A stretch of DNA of 5,065 nucleotides from Holosporales bacterium (GTDB lineage Bacteria > Pseudomonadota > Alphaproteobacteria > Caedimonadales > UBA9215). The translations under genes and the position numbers were made by a program. Below the pieces are notes generated by a model, which was given only the letters and a program-made list of their open reading frames with translations, did not search any database and was not told the origin of the DNA. Within the stretch, counting starts at the first letter, position 1, and every line of letters begins with the position of its first letter. Positions 1 to 5,065 of this stretch are shown piece after piece. Where the stretch lies: positions 14,779 to 19,843 of the forward strand of contig DOCA01000015.1 of NCBI GenBank assembly GCA_003503995.1, read 5' to 3'.

Positions 1-110
1 CCCCAACAAGAGGCGCAAATATGCCCTTCTTCTTCAATAACATCCCGACAGACCAAACAACGAGCAGGAAGTAAGAAACTCAGGATTTTTTTGAAAGGAG
101 CCCGAGTCAT
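1..110 (-). CDS. ComF family protein, N-terminal fragment (runs off the left edge)
   Basis: This reading frame is open from an ATG at 110-108 to the window edge, giving 36 complete codons. It starts MTRAPFKKILSFLLPARCLV and carries two CxxC pairs, Cys18/Cys21 and Cys32/Cys35, with the ending CASCW. A short hydrophobic Leu-Leu-Pro segment followed by a four-cysteine zinc ribbon is the usual N-terminus of ComF-family proteins. The rest of such a protein, outside the window, is a phosphoribosyltransferase-like domain. ComF is needed for DNA uptake in naturally competent bacteria, but most proteobacterial homologues have no proven role. An in-frame stop lies 15 bases upstream of the ATG, so this is the first usable start. 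A weak GGA lies 6 bases before it. The gene begins 15 bases after the apaG stop, which suggests co-transcription and perhaps translational coupling. Only the zinc-ribbon part is visible, so the family call is good but function is open. Confidence 0.8.
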   Translation of the reverse strand, partial: MTRAPFKKILSFLLPARCLVCRDVIEEEGHICASCW

Positions 111-125
111 GTTTTGTCCAATCTC

Positions 126-533
126 TTAGTTTAAAAGATGAGAGTCATAAGGACTATCTAAAGAAAATGTTGGAATATCAACATCGATGAAAATTCCCGT
201 TGGCTTTTCTAAGGCATATTTTCCTGTCATAAAACCAGAGGTAGTTCCAAGAGGAATCGTATTCGTATATTCAAAAGCATCTCCAGGCTTTAAAGCCGGC
301 TGGTCTTTAAAAACACCCACTCCAGAGATATTTTGTGTCGTGCCGTGAGCATCAATGACTTTCCACTGACGATCAAGAATTTTGATCGACGCAGGACTAC
401 GATTTTCAATACGCACTTGATAAGCCCATAAATAAAAATGCTCTTCTGGTTTGGATTCGTCATCCATAAAAACAGGTGTGACAAGAACGCGGATGTCATC
501 GGTTGTCTTTTCAAAAGTATAGAGCGAGGACAT
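126..533 (-). CDS. apaG: ApaG domain protein (Co2+/Mg2+ efflux protein ApaG)
   Basis: This 135-residue protein matches the whole ApaG (DUF525) fold, an immunoglobulin/fibronectin-III-like beta sandwich. Recognisable landmarks are YLWAYQVRIENRS (34-46), the DRQWKVIDAHG strand and turn (54-64), the glycine-rich GVGVFKDQP loop (71-79), LKPGDAFEYT (81-90), the GTTSGFMTGKYAL segment (96-108) and the closing DVDIPTFSLDSP (117-128). Length is close to the usual 125-130 residues. ApaG is named for the E. coli apaGH operon and was linked genetically to Co2+ resistance and Mg2+ efflux in Salmonella; its biochemical activity is unresolved. The ATG is preceded by an in-frame TAA 9 bases upstream, so it is the first possible start. 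The AGGAG at 546-550 sits 12 bases away, a longish spacing. No apaH or ksgA neighbour is seen; instead a ComF-family gene follows after 15 bases. The stretch upstream, to the PMM/PGM stop, is 137 bases. Confidence 0.93.
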   Translation of the reverse strand: MSSLYTFEKTTDDIRVLVTPVFMDDESKPEEHFYLWAYQVRIENRSPASIKILDRQWKVIDAHGTTQNISGVGVFKDQPALKPGDAFEYTNTIPLGTTSGFMTGKYALEKPTGIFIDVDIPTFSLDSPYDSHLLN

Positions 534-670
534 TCTGGTTTAAGACTCCTATTCAAGGTCACAAATCATTCTAAATCCCTAGGGTCCAAGCATTCCTAAA
601 CCGTAGAATATAGTTATCGGTTGCTTTTCTTTCTGAAGATTAGAGTTGTTAATCAGTCATGGGTTTAAAG
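534..670. other. Intergenic gap between PMM/PGM and apaG
   Basis: This 137-base gap separates the end of the sugar-nucleotide operon from the start of apaG. On the minus strand it holds the apaG ribosome binding site AGGAG (546-550). Two isolated -10-like hexamers are visible, TATATT (607-612) and TAGAAT (568-573), but neither has a good -35 at 16-18 bases. A weak 5-bp hairpin (AACCG/CGGTT with a 14-base loop) lies near 601-624 and is not followed by a T run, so I see no convincing intrinsic terminator. Whether apaG is read from the upstream operon or from its own weak promoter cannot be settled here. Confidence 0.4.
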
Positions 671-2047
671 CTATTGCTCAAGACCCACACGTTTAAGATA
701 ATTTTCAATGGCATCAAGAGATTTGTCAAGTTCATCTTGAGAATTTGCTTCTGCTCTGGCCACAAGAATCTCTTGAGTGTTGGAGGCCCGCAAAAGCCAC
801 CACCCCTTTTCCGTTGAGACCCTTACACCATCAACACCACTATAAGCCACACCATCTTGGTCTAAGCATGTTTGCACGGCCTGAGCGATAGCGAACTTAT
901 CAAGATTATCACAGGGAATGCGAATTTCCGGTGTGTTAAAAACAGGAGGTAACTCATCAACCCACTGGGAAAGCTTAATTCCTTTTGCATTGATAATACC
1001 AATAAAGCGAAGGGCCGCATAAAGGGCATCATCATAACCATAATAACGATCAGCAAAAAAGATATGCCCGCTCATTTCACCGGCTAAAGGACTCCCTACT
1101 TCTCTCATTTTTTTCTTGATAAGAGAATGCCCCGTACGCCACATTAAAGGCTCTCCCCCCAGTTCTTTAACATAATCAAAAAGCCGTTGACTGGTTTTAA
1201 CATCAGCAATAATTGTTGCCTTAGGGTGGGAGGCCAGAACCTCCTCTGAGAATAATGCCATAAGCTGGTCACCAAAAAGAATACGCCCTTTGTCATCCAC
1301 AACACCGATTCGATCTCCATCTCCATCGAAAGCAATACCAAAATCACAATCCATGTGATCAACCAACTCAATCAGTTGCTCTAAATTTTCTTCAACGGTG
1401 GGGTCAGGATGATGAGCTGGAAAGGTTCCATCAATTTCCCCATTAATAAGGTAATGTTCTCCCTCAATTTGAGCAAGGAGGTCTTGGACCACTTCTCCCG
1501 TTGCTCCATTTCCAGGATCCCAAGCAACTCGGACATTAATATCGCTATAATGGGTTGTGAAATCAGAAATAAGGCGCTGAACATAATCATTATGAAGGTT
1601 CTCAACACGATGACTTCCAGCGCCTTGATTTGTAATTAAAGCATTGGTTTTAATAAGGGTTTCAAGCTCTTGAATCTCAGAGCCAAAAAGAGCTTGTTGA
1701 TCAATCACCATTTTAAAACCATTATACTCTGGAGGGTTGTGAGAACCCGTGATCATCAAAGCACCATGGGCTTTAAAATGATGAGAGGCAAAATAAAGCA
1801 ATGGTGTTGGTCCGCACCCAATGCTAATCACCTCTGCTCCTGCCGCTTTAAAACCTTTAATAAGGGCAGCTTCAAGATCGGGTGAGCTTAATCGCCCGTC
1901 ATATCCCAAAACAAGGGTCGAACCACCAGTCATGCGCTTTACTTTTGTGGCAAAGGCTTGTCCTAATAAAATCACACCAGCCTCGTCGAAGTCCTTTCCA
2001 ACAACACCACGAATGTCGTATTCACGAAAAATAGAAGAATCAAGCAT
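671..2047 (-). CDS. Phosphomannomutase/phosphoglucomutase (AlgC/ManB type)
   Basis: This cytosolic enzyme of 458 residues belongs to the alpha-D-phosphohexomutase superfamily and interconverts hexose-6-phosphates and hexose-1-phosphates through a phosphoserine. All four signature loops are present: TGSHNP with phosphorylatable Ser102, the metal site DGDGDR (Asp241, Asp243, Asp245), the sugar-selecting loop GEMSGH (323-328), and the phosphate-binding RASNT (420-424). The N-terminal FREYDIRG and GYDGR (48-52) are also typical. Length and the GEMSGH loop match the bifunctional Pseudomonas AlgC type, which accepts both mannose and glucose phosphates, so I leave the symbol open among algC, manB and pgm. 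Its neighbours GalU and Ugd consume glucose-1-P, which favours a phosphoglucomutase role in this context, though mannose use is not excluded. The ATG has AAGGA (2056-2060) 8 bases upstream, and that site overlaps the ugd stop codon; the intergenic gap is 12 bases. This points to one mRNA and probable translational coupling. Confidence 0.94.
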   Translation of the reverse strand: MLDSSIFREYDIRGVVGKDFDEAGVILLGQAFATKVKRMTGGSTLVLGYDGRLSSPDLEAALIKGFKAAGAEVISIGCGPTPLLYFASHHFKAHGALMITGSHNPPEYNGFKMVIDQQALFGSEIQELETLIKTNALITNQGAGSHRVENLHNDYVQRLISDFTTHYSDINVRVAWDPGNGATGEVVQDLLAQIEGEHYLINGEIDGTFPAHHPDPTVEENLEQLIELVDHMDCDFGIAFDGDGDRIGVVDDKGRILFGDQLMALFSEEVLASHPKATIIADVKTSQRLFDYVKELGGEPLMWRTGHSLIKKKMREVGSPLAGEMSGHIFFADRYYGYDDALYAALRFIGIINAKGIKLSQWVDELPPVFNTPEIRIPCDNLDKFAIAQAVQTCLDQDGVAYSGVDGVRVSTEKGWWLLRASNTQEILVARAEANSQDELDKSLDAIENYLKRVGLEQ

Positions 2048-2059
2048 AGAGCTGTTCCT

Positions 2060-3403
2060 TTAAGCTGATTTAATAACAGTGTCGCAAGATGGATCCAAAG
2101 CAGTCCGACCAATAGAATGGTAAGTTAGCCCCTGCTTTTCAATCTCAGAAATAGGATAGACATTGCGAAGATCAACAATGGTTGGGATCTTCAGAAGGCT
2201 CTTTACTTTCTCAAGATCCAACGCTCTAAACTCATTCCATTCAGTGATAATCACCAACGCATCTGCATTTTGCATCACATCATAGGCATCTTGCCCATAC
2301 TCAATGTTGGTAAAATGCTCTTGAGCTTCTTTAAGTCCTTGAGGATCAAAAGCAGCAATAGAGGCGCCTGCCCTTTGAAGATCAGGGATAATATCCAAAC
2401 TAGGACTATCGCGCATATCATCAGTGTTGGGTTTAAAGGTGAGGCCTAAAATCGCAATTTTCTTATCCCGAACAGAGCCGCCACAAGCCTTTATAATTTT
2501 ACGAGCCATGTCCCTTTTTCGCTCGTCGTTAGCCGCTACAACCGCTCTAACAATGGTTGGTTCAGCATTAAAGTCCTTACCTGTTTGAAGGAGGGCCAAA
2601 GTATCCTTTGGAAAACAGGATCCGCCATAACCAGGGCCCGCATGTAGAAATTTTGACCCAATGCGATGATCAAGACCCATTCCTTTAGAAATAGCCTGCA
2701 CATCAGCGCCACATTCCTCACACAAATCAGCCATTTGATTGATAAAAGCAATCTTGGTCGCTAAAAATGCATTGGCAGCATATTTGATCAACTCAGAACT
2801 TTCAGGGTTCGTAAAAAGCATCGGCGTTTCAAGAAGGTAAAGAGGACGATAAAGCTCTCTCATAACAGCTTCAGCTCGTTTTGTATCACACCCAATGACA
2901 ATACGGTTTGGGCGCATAAAGTCTTCAATAGCCGATCCTTCCCGTAAAAACTCTGGGTTTGAAACAACCTCAAACTCAGCCGAAGGATTCGCCTCTTGCA
3001 CAAGCTTTGTCACAACGCGAACCGTCCCAACAGGCACCGTTGATTTCGTTACAAGTACCGTATACCCCTCAAGGTTGACAGCTACTTCCTTGGCAACAGC
3101 ATGAACGTACTGCATATCTGCACGACCAGTTTCGGGATCAGAAGGCGTCCCAACGGCTATAAAAACAACATCAGCCTTAGCAACAGCTTCTCTTAAATCT
3201 GTTGTAAAAAAGAGACGTTTCTTGTTTTGATTCGTTTCAACAAGACGATCAAGACCAGGTTCGTAGATGGGAATAATACCCTTGTGGAGATTATCAATTT
3301 TGGCTTTATCTTTGTCAACGCAAGTCACTTCAAAACCAAACTCGGCCAAGCATGTTCCCGTTACAAGCCCCACATAACCTGTTCCAATAACCGTTACTTT
3401 CAT
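2060..3403 (-). CDS. ugd: UDP-glucose 6-dehydrogenase
   Basis: This enzyme of 447 residues oxidises UDP-glucose to UDP-glucuronate in the cytosol, using two NAD+ per turnover. The N-terminal Rossmann domain starts at residue 1 with GTGYVG (7-12) and an acidic residue, Asp30, at the end of strand 2, which marks NAD rather than NADP binding. EFLREG (151-156), the ELIKYAANA helix with Lys207, and GPGYGGSCFPKD with the catalytic nucleophile Cys263 and Asp267 are intact. The C-terminal UDP-binding domain shows GLTFKPNTDDMRDSP (320-334). Length is normal for the bacterial UDP-glucose/GDP-mannose dehydrogenase family; the GGSCFPKD context and GalU next door favour UDP-glucose over GDP-mannose. GGAG (3413-3416) lies 9 bases before the ATG. 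The gene starts 21 bases after the galU stop and ends 12 bases before PMM/PGM, as the middle gene of a three-gene operon. UDP-glucuronate feeds capsule, LPS core or exopolysaccharide synthesis; which of these applies here cannot be told from the window. Confidence 0.96.
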   Translation of the reverse strand: MKVTVIGTGYVGLVTGTCLAEFGFEVTCVDKDKAKIDNLHKGIIPIYEPGLDRLVETNQNKKRLFFTTDLREAVAKADVVFIAVGTPSDPETGRADMQYVHAVAKEVAVNLEGYTVLVTKSTVPVGTVRVVTKLVQEANPSAEFEVVSNPEFLREGSAIEDFMRPNRIVIGCDTKRAEAVMRELYRPLYLLETPMLFTNPESSELIKYAANAFLATKIAFINQMADLCEECGADVQAISKGMGLDHRIGSKFLHAGPGYGGSCFPKDTLALLQTGKDFNAEPTIVRAVVAANDERKRDMARKIIKACGGSVRDKKIAILGLTFKPNTDDMRDSPSLDIIPDLQRAGASIAAFDPQGLKEAQEHFTNIEYGQDAYDVMQNADALVIITEWNEFRALDLEKVKSLLKIPTIVDLRNVYPISEIEKQGLTYHSIGRTALDPSCDTVIKSA

Positions 3404-3424
3404 CTTATTTTACTCCACTTTTCG

Positions 3425-4327
3425 TTAACTAACTTTTTTCTTCTGTGTCGTCGTTTTTTGGAAGTCTGCTATAAATTCAGAAACCTCGCCCACAAGATCT
3501 TCTCGATCAAGGGCAACCCTTAAATTGGCTTTGATGTAACCAGCTTTTGATCCGCAATCCAAGCGCTCCCCTTCATAGCGAAAGCCATAAAAATCTTGTT
3601 CTTGCAAAAGAGGTGTGAAAGCATCGGTGAGCTGAATCTCACCACCAACGCCTTTTTCTTGAGTTTCAAGAAAATCAAAAATACGAGAATCCAAAATATA
3701 ACGTCCAACAACGGCTTGACGAGAAGGTGCATCGATCAAATTCGGCTTTTCAACAACACCTTTAATCTGGAATAAATTTGTAGAGTCTTCATGCTTTGGC
3801 GATACAATACCATAGCGGTTCACATGTTCATCTGGAACGTTCATAATCGCTAGAATATTATTTTGTACGTGTTCATATGCGTCAACCATTTGCTTTAAAC
3901 AAGGCGTCTTTGAATAAATAAAGTCATCGGCTAAAAGAACGGCAAAAGGCTCATCATGGATAAAATGCCGTGCACACCAAACCGCATGACCAAGGCCTAA
4001 CGGTTGTTGTTGGCGTGTATACGTCACAGAACCAGGCTTAAACATAATGGACTCGAGATCTGATAATTCGTCTTTTTTACCTTTTGCTTTCAGGGTTGAT
4101 TCAAGCTCAAAAGAGAGGTCAAAATGATCCTCAATAGCTGTTTTATTACGACCCGTTACAAAAATAAATTCTTCGATACCCGCGGCGGCAGCTTCTTCTA
4201 CAGCATATTGAATCAATGGTTTATCAACGATTGGAAGCATTTCCTTGGGCAGCGCTTTTGTAGCGGGCAAGAAACGCGTTCCAAGACCACCAACGGGAAA
4301 TATCGCTTTACGAACTTTTTTTATCAT
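3425..4327 (-). CDS. galU: UTP--glucose-1-phosphate uridylyltransferase
   Basis: This 300-residue cytosolic enzyme makes UDP-glucose and pyrophosphate from UTP and glucose-1-P. The nucleotide-binding loop GGLGTRFLPATK lies at 13-24 and is followed by KEMLPIVDKP (28-37). Other hallmarks are VTGRNK (57-62), the QQQPLGLGHAV segment (107-117), LADD with the metal-binding aspartates (132-135), VEKP with Lys194 (192-195), GGEIQLTDA (228-236) and DCGSK (257-261). The length suits the bacterial GalU family; RmlA-type dTTP enzymes look different around the first loop. The ATG has AGAGG (4336-4340) 8 bases upstream, and the protein begins directly with the canonical KVRKAIFPVGGLG strand, so the start is secure. 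It is the first gene of the operon galU-ugd-PMM/PGM. A promoter can be proposed just upstream, in the divergent region shared with ppa. The lysine-rich tail (KTTTQKKKVS) is poorly conserved in appearance and probably flexible. Confidence 0.96.
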   Translation of the reverse strand: MIKKVRKAIFPVGGLGTRFLPATKALPKEMLPIVDKPLIQYAVEEAAAAGIEEFIFVTGRNKTAIEDHFDLSFELESTLKAKGKKDELSDLESIMFKPGSVTYTRQQQPLGLGHAVWCARHFIHDEPFAVLLADDFIYSKTPCLKQMVDAYEHVQNNILAIMNVPDEHVNRYGIVSPKHEDSTNLFQIKGVVEKPNLIDAPSRQAVVGRYILDSRIFDFLETQEKGVGGEIQLTDAFTPLLQEQDFYGFRYEGERLDCGSKAGYIKANLRVALDREDLVGEVSEFIADFQKTTTQKKKVS

Positions 4328-4352
4328 AAAATAAACCTCTAAAAATTGTTAC

Positions 4353-4382
4353 AGTATAATCTTTTTTTGAGAAAAAAATCAA
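4353..4382 (-). promoter_or_regulatory. Candidate sigma70-type promoter of the galU operon
   Basis: Read on the minus strand, TTGATT (4377-4382) and TATACT (4353-4358) are separated by 18 bases. They match the consensus hexamers at 4 of 6 and 5 of 6 positions. Transcription would start near 4346, giving a leader of about 19 bases that carries the AGAGG ribosome site. The spacer contains a perfect A/T palindrome, TTTTTTT-GAG-AAAAAAA (4362-4378 as read on the plus strand). The assignment is by eye only. Confidence 0.45.
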
Positions 4383-4383
4383 G

Positions 4384-4437
4384 TTTTACGATCAACGGTC
4401 GTATTTTTACGATCAAAAATCGAGTTTTTACAAACAA
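4384..4437. repeat. Three direct repeats with a 21-bp period upstream of galU
   Basis: TTTTACGATCAA occurs exactly at 4384-4395 and again at 4405-4416. A third, diverged copy, TTTTACAAACAA, lies at 4426-4437 with 2 of 12 bases different. Start-to-start distance is 21 bp both times, close to two turns of the helix, so all three would face the same side of the DNA. The array begins 2 bp upstream of the proposed galU -35; its centres are about 43, 64 and 85 bp upstream of the proposed galU start. This is typical geometry for an activator or repressor. I do not recognise the motif. Confidence 0.55.
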
Positions 4438-4477
4438 AGCTTTTTAGAGGTGAAGGGCGTTTAACACCACACTCCCA

Positions 4478-4505
4478 TTGAAAAAAACGAAAAACAGCCT
4501 ATACT
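4478..4505 (+). promoter_or_regulatory. Candidate sigma70-type promoter of ppa
   Basis: TTGAAA (4478-4483) and TATACT (4500-4505) are 16 bases apart, and each hexamer matches the consensus at 5 of 6 positions. Transcription would begin near 4512, leaving a leader of about 29 bases before the ppa ATG. The -10 hexamer is identical to the one proposed for galU on the other strand. No other pair this good is visible upstream of ppa. Confidence 0.55.
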
Positions 4506-4540
4506 AGGTCCATAAAACCTTATTTTTAGAAAGACCACAT

Positions 4541-5065
4541 ATGAATATTGATAAAATTAAATGCGGTGAAAACGCGCCATGGGATTGCAATGTGATCATT
4601 GAAATTCCAGCTGGGGGCGATCCCGTTAAGTACGAATTTGATAAAGAATCTGGTGCTCTATTTGTTGATCGTATGTTGCACACATCCATGCAATACCCAG
4701 CAAATTATGGCTTTATCCCCCATACTCTTTCGGACGATGGCGACCCTGTTGATGCACTTGTCCTGACAAACATGCCTATTGTTCATGGTGCTGTTATACG
4801 TGCACGTCCCATTGGTGTTCTCATTATGGAAGACGAATCTGGGCAAGATGAAAAAATTTTGATGGTTCCCGTGGATAAACTCTTTCCCTACCACGCAAAT
4901 GTTCAAAACCACACAGACCTCCCTCCTATTATCCTTGAACAAATTTCACATTTTTTTGAGCATTACAAAGATCTTGAAAAGGAAAAATGGGTTAAAATCA
5001 TACGCTGGGGAGATGCACAAGAAGCAGCAAAGCTTATCCAGGCTGGCATAGATAGTGTAAAATAA
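4541..5065 (+). CDS. ppa: Inorganic pyrophosphatase (family I)
   Basis: This 174-residue soluble enzyme hydrolyses pyrophosphate to two phosphates and needs Mg2+. It aligns almost without gaps with the E. coli family I enzyme (about 175 residues). Active-site residues are all visible: Glu21, Lys30 and Glu32 (EIPAGGDPVKYE), Arg44 (FVDR), Tyr52 and Tyr56 (YPANYGF), the DGDPVDALVL signature with Asp66, Asp68 and Asp71, Asp98 and Asp103 with Lys105 (EDESGQDEK), and Tyr142/Lys143. This type forms hexamers in bacteria. The start is supported by the conserved distance to EIPA; the ribosome site is weak, a purine run AGAAAGA (4528-4534) 6 bases before the ATG. The gene is divergent from galU, whose reaction releases pyrophosphate, so Ppa would drive UDP-glucose formation as well as polymer synthesis in general. 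The TAA stop is the last codon in the window, so any terminator lies outside. Confidence 0.97.
   Translation: MNIDKIKCGENAPWDCNVIIEIPAGGDPVKYEFDKESGALFVDRMLHTSMQYPANYGFIPHTLSDDGDPVDALVLTNMPIVHGAVIRARPIGVLIMEDESGQDEKILMVPVDKLFPYHANVQNHTDLPPIILEQISHFFEHYKDLEKEKWVKIIRWGDAQEAAKLIQAGIDSVK

Larger units (their letters stand above)
4335..4451. repeat. 11-bp inverted repeat TTTTTAGAGGT flanking the galU promoter and repeats
   Basis: ACCTCTAAAAA at 4335-4345 is the exact reverse complement of TTTTTAGAGGT at 4441-4451, with 95 bases between them. The left arm overlaps the galU ribosome binding site. The right arm lies between the 21-bp repeats and the ppa promoter and has no start codon at a suitable distance. 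The arms enclose the galU promoter and the direct repeats. A long-loop hairpin, a protein site pair, or chance in A/T-rich DNA are all possible. Confidence 0.35.
4328..4540. promoter_or_regulatory. Divergent galU/ppa regulatory region
   Basis: This 213-base A/T-rich region separates two genes transcribed away from each other. It holds a candidate promoter for each gene, three direct repeats at 21-bp spacing, phased A/T tracts and an 11-bp inverted repeat, all listed separately. There is no open frame with a start, ribosome site and plausible protein across it. Because galU and ppa are linked biochemically (GalU makes the pyrophosphate that Ppa destroys), a shared control region would make sense, but that is inference. 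Confidence 0.6.

Noticed and set aside
290..562. Minus-strand open frame of 90 codons overlapping apaG
   Set aside because: It lies almost wholly inside apaG in another frame, shows no recognisable domain, and apaG matches its family over its full length.
577..584. 8-bp palindrome CCCTAGGG upstream of apaG
   Set aside because: It is an isolated short palindrome with no matching flanks and no T run, expected by chance at this length. It is neither a terminator nor a recognised operator.
568..637. Possible apaG promoter using TATATT (607-612) or TAGAAT (568-573)
   Set aside because: The best upstream partner, TTCAGA, is 19 bases from TATATT and matches the consensus at only 4 of 6 positions. 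TAGAAT has no usable -35. Read-through from the upstream operon is equally likely.
1409..2063. Three plus-strand open frames of 71-80 codons antisense to the PMM/PGM gene
   Set aside because: They are opposite intact catalytic motifs of a conserved enzyme and have no promoter or domain evidence.
3227..3523. Plus-strand open frame of 98 codons spanning the ugd start and galU end
   Set aside because: It is antisense to two well-supported genes and its composition (many Phe, Asn, Lys) looks like a reverse-strand shadow. I see no ribosome site or family match.
4384..4437. The 21-bp periodic repeats as a CRISPR array or a replication origin
   Set aside because: The units are only 12 bp with 9-bp gaps and no cas genes are nearby, so it is not CRISPR. 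No replication initiator gene or DnaA-box cluster is seen, so an origin is not supported.
4436..4468. Terminator-like elements AAAGCTTT and GGTG/CACC in the divergent region
   Set aside because: The stems are only four base pairs and no gene converges on this point, so a terminator is not expected.
4504..4942. Minus-strand open frames antisense to ppa
   Set aside because: They are shadows of the ppa coding sequence. One would start within it and end near the ppa promoter, with no protein family features.

Overview
The window reads as chromosomal housekeeping and envelope-sugar DNA from a Gram-negative bacterium. It is most likely an alphaproteobacterium with a moderately AT-rich genome. This placement rests on the look of GalU, Ugd, ApaG and the short hexameric-type pyrophosphatase, and it is an inference without any search. 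There is no tRNA, rRNA, insertion sequence, CRISPR array or sign of recent transfer. Coding density is high and all five complete genes have intact active-site motifs.

Layout. From the left edge to 4327 everything is on the minus strand. In transcription order (right to left) the genes are galU (4327-3425), ugd (3403-2060), a phosphomannomutase/phosphoglucomutase (2047-671), a 137-base gap, apaG (533-126), and the N-terminus of a ComF-family gene (110-1) that runs off the window. The galU-ugd-PMM/PGM spacings are 21 and 12 bases, so these three look like one operon. apaG and the ComF gene are 15 bases apart and form a second tight pair. To the right of a 213-base divergent intergenic region, ppa (4541-5065, plus strand) encodes inorganic pyrophosphatase, and its stop codon is the last three bases of the window.

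How the genes work together. PMM/PGM converts glucose-6-P to glucose-1-P (or mannose-6-P to mannose-1-P). GalU uses UTP to turn glucose-1-P into UDP-glucose and releases pyrophosphate. Ugd oxidises UDP-glucose to UDP-glucuronate. Ppa hydrolyses pyrophosphate and so pulls the GalU step forward. The window therefore holds a complete short route from hexose-6-P to UDP-glucuronate, with the enzyme that removes its by-product on the divergent side. The products are precursors for LPS, capsule or exopolysaccharide.

The part least explained by ordinary annotation is the divergent galU/ppa intergenic region (4328-4540). It contains a plausible promoter for each gene, three direct repeats at an exact 21-bp period just upstream of the galU -35, A/T tracts in approximate helical phase, a 7-bp A/T palindrome inside the galU promoter spacer, and an 11-bp inverted repeat whose core recurs 10 bases before both start codons. 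I read this as a regulatory region with possible regulator sites or curved DNA. I do not see a wholly new system in this window.
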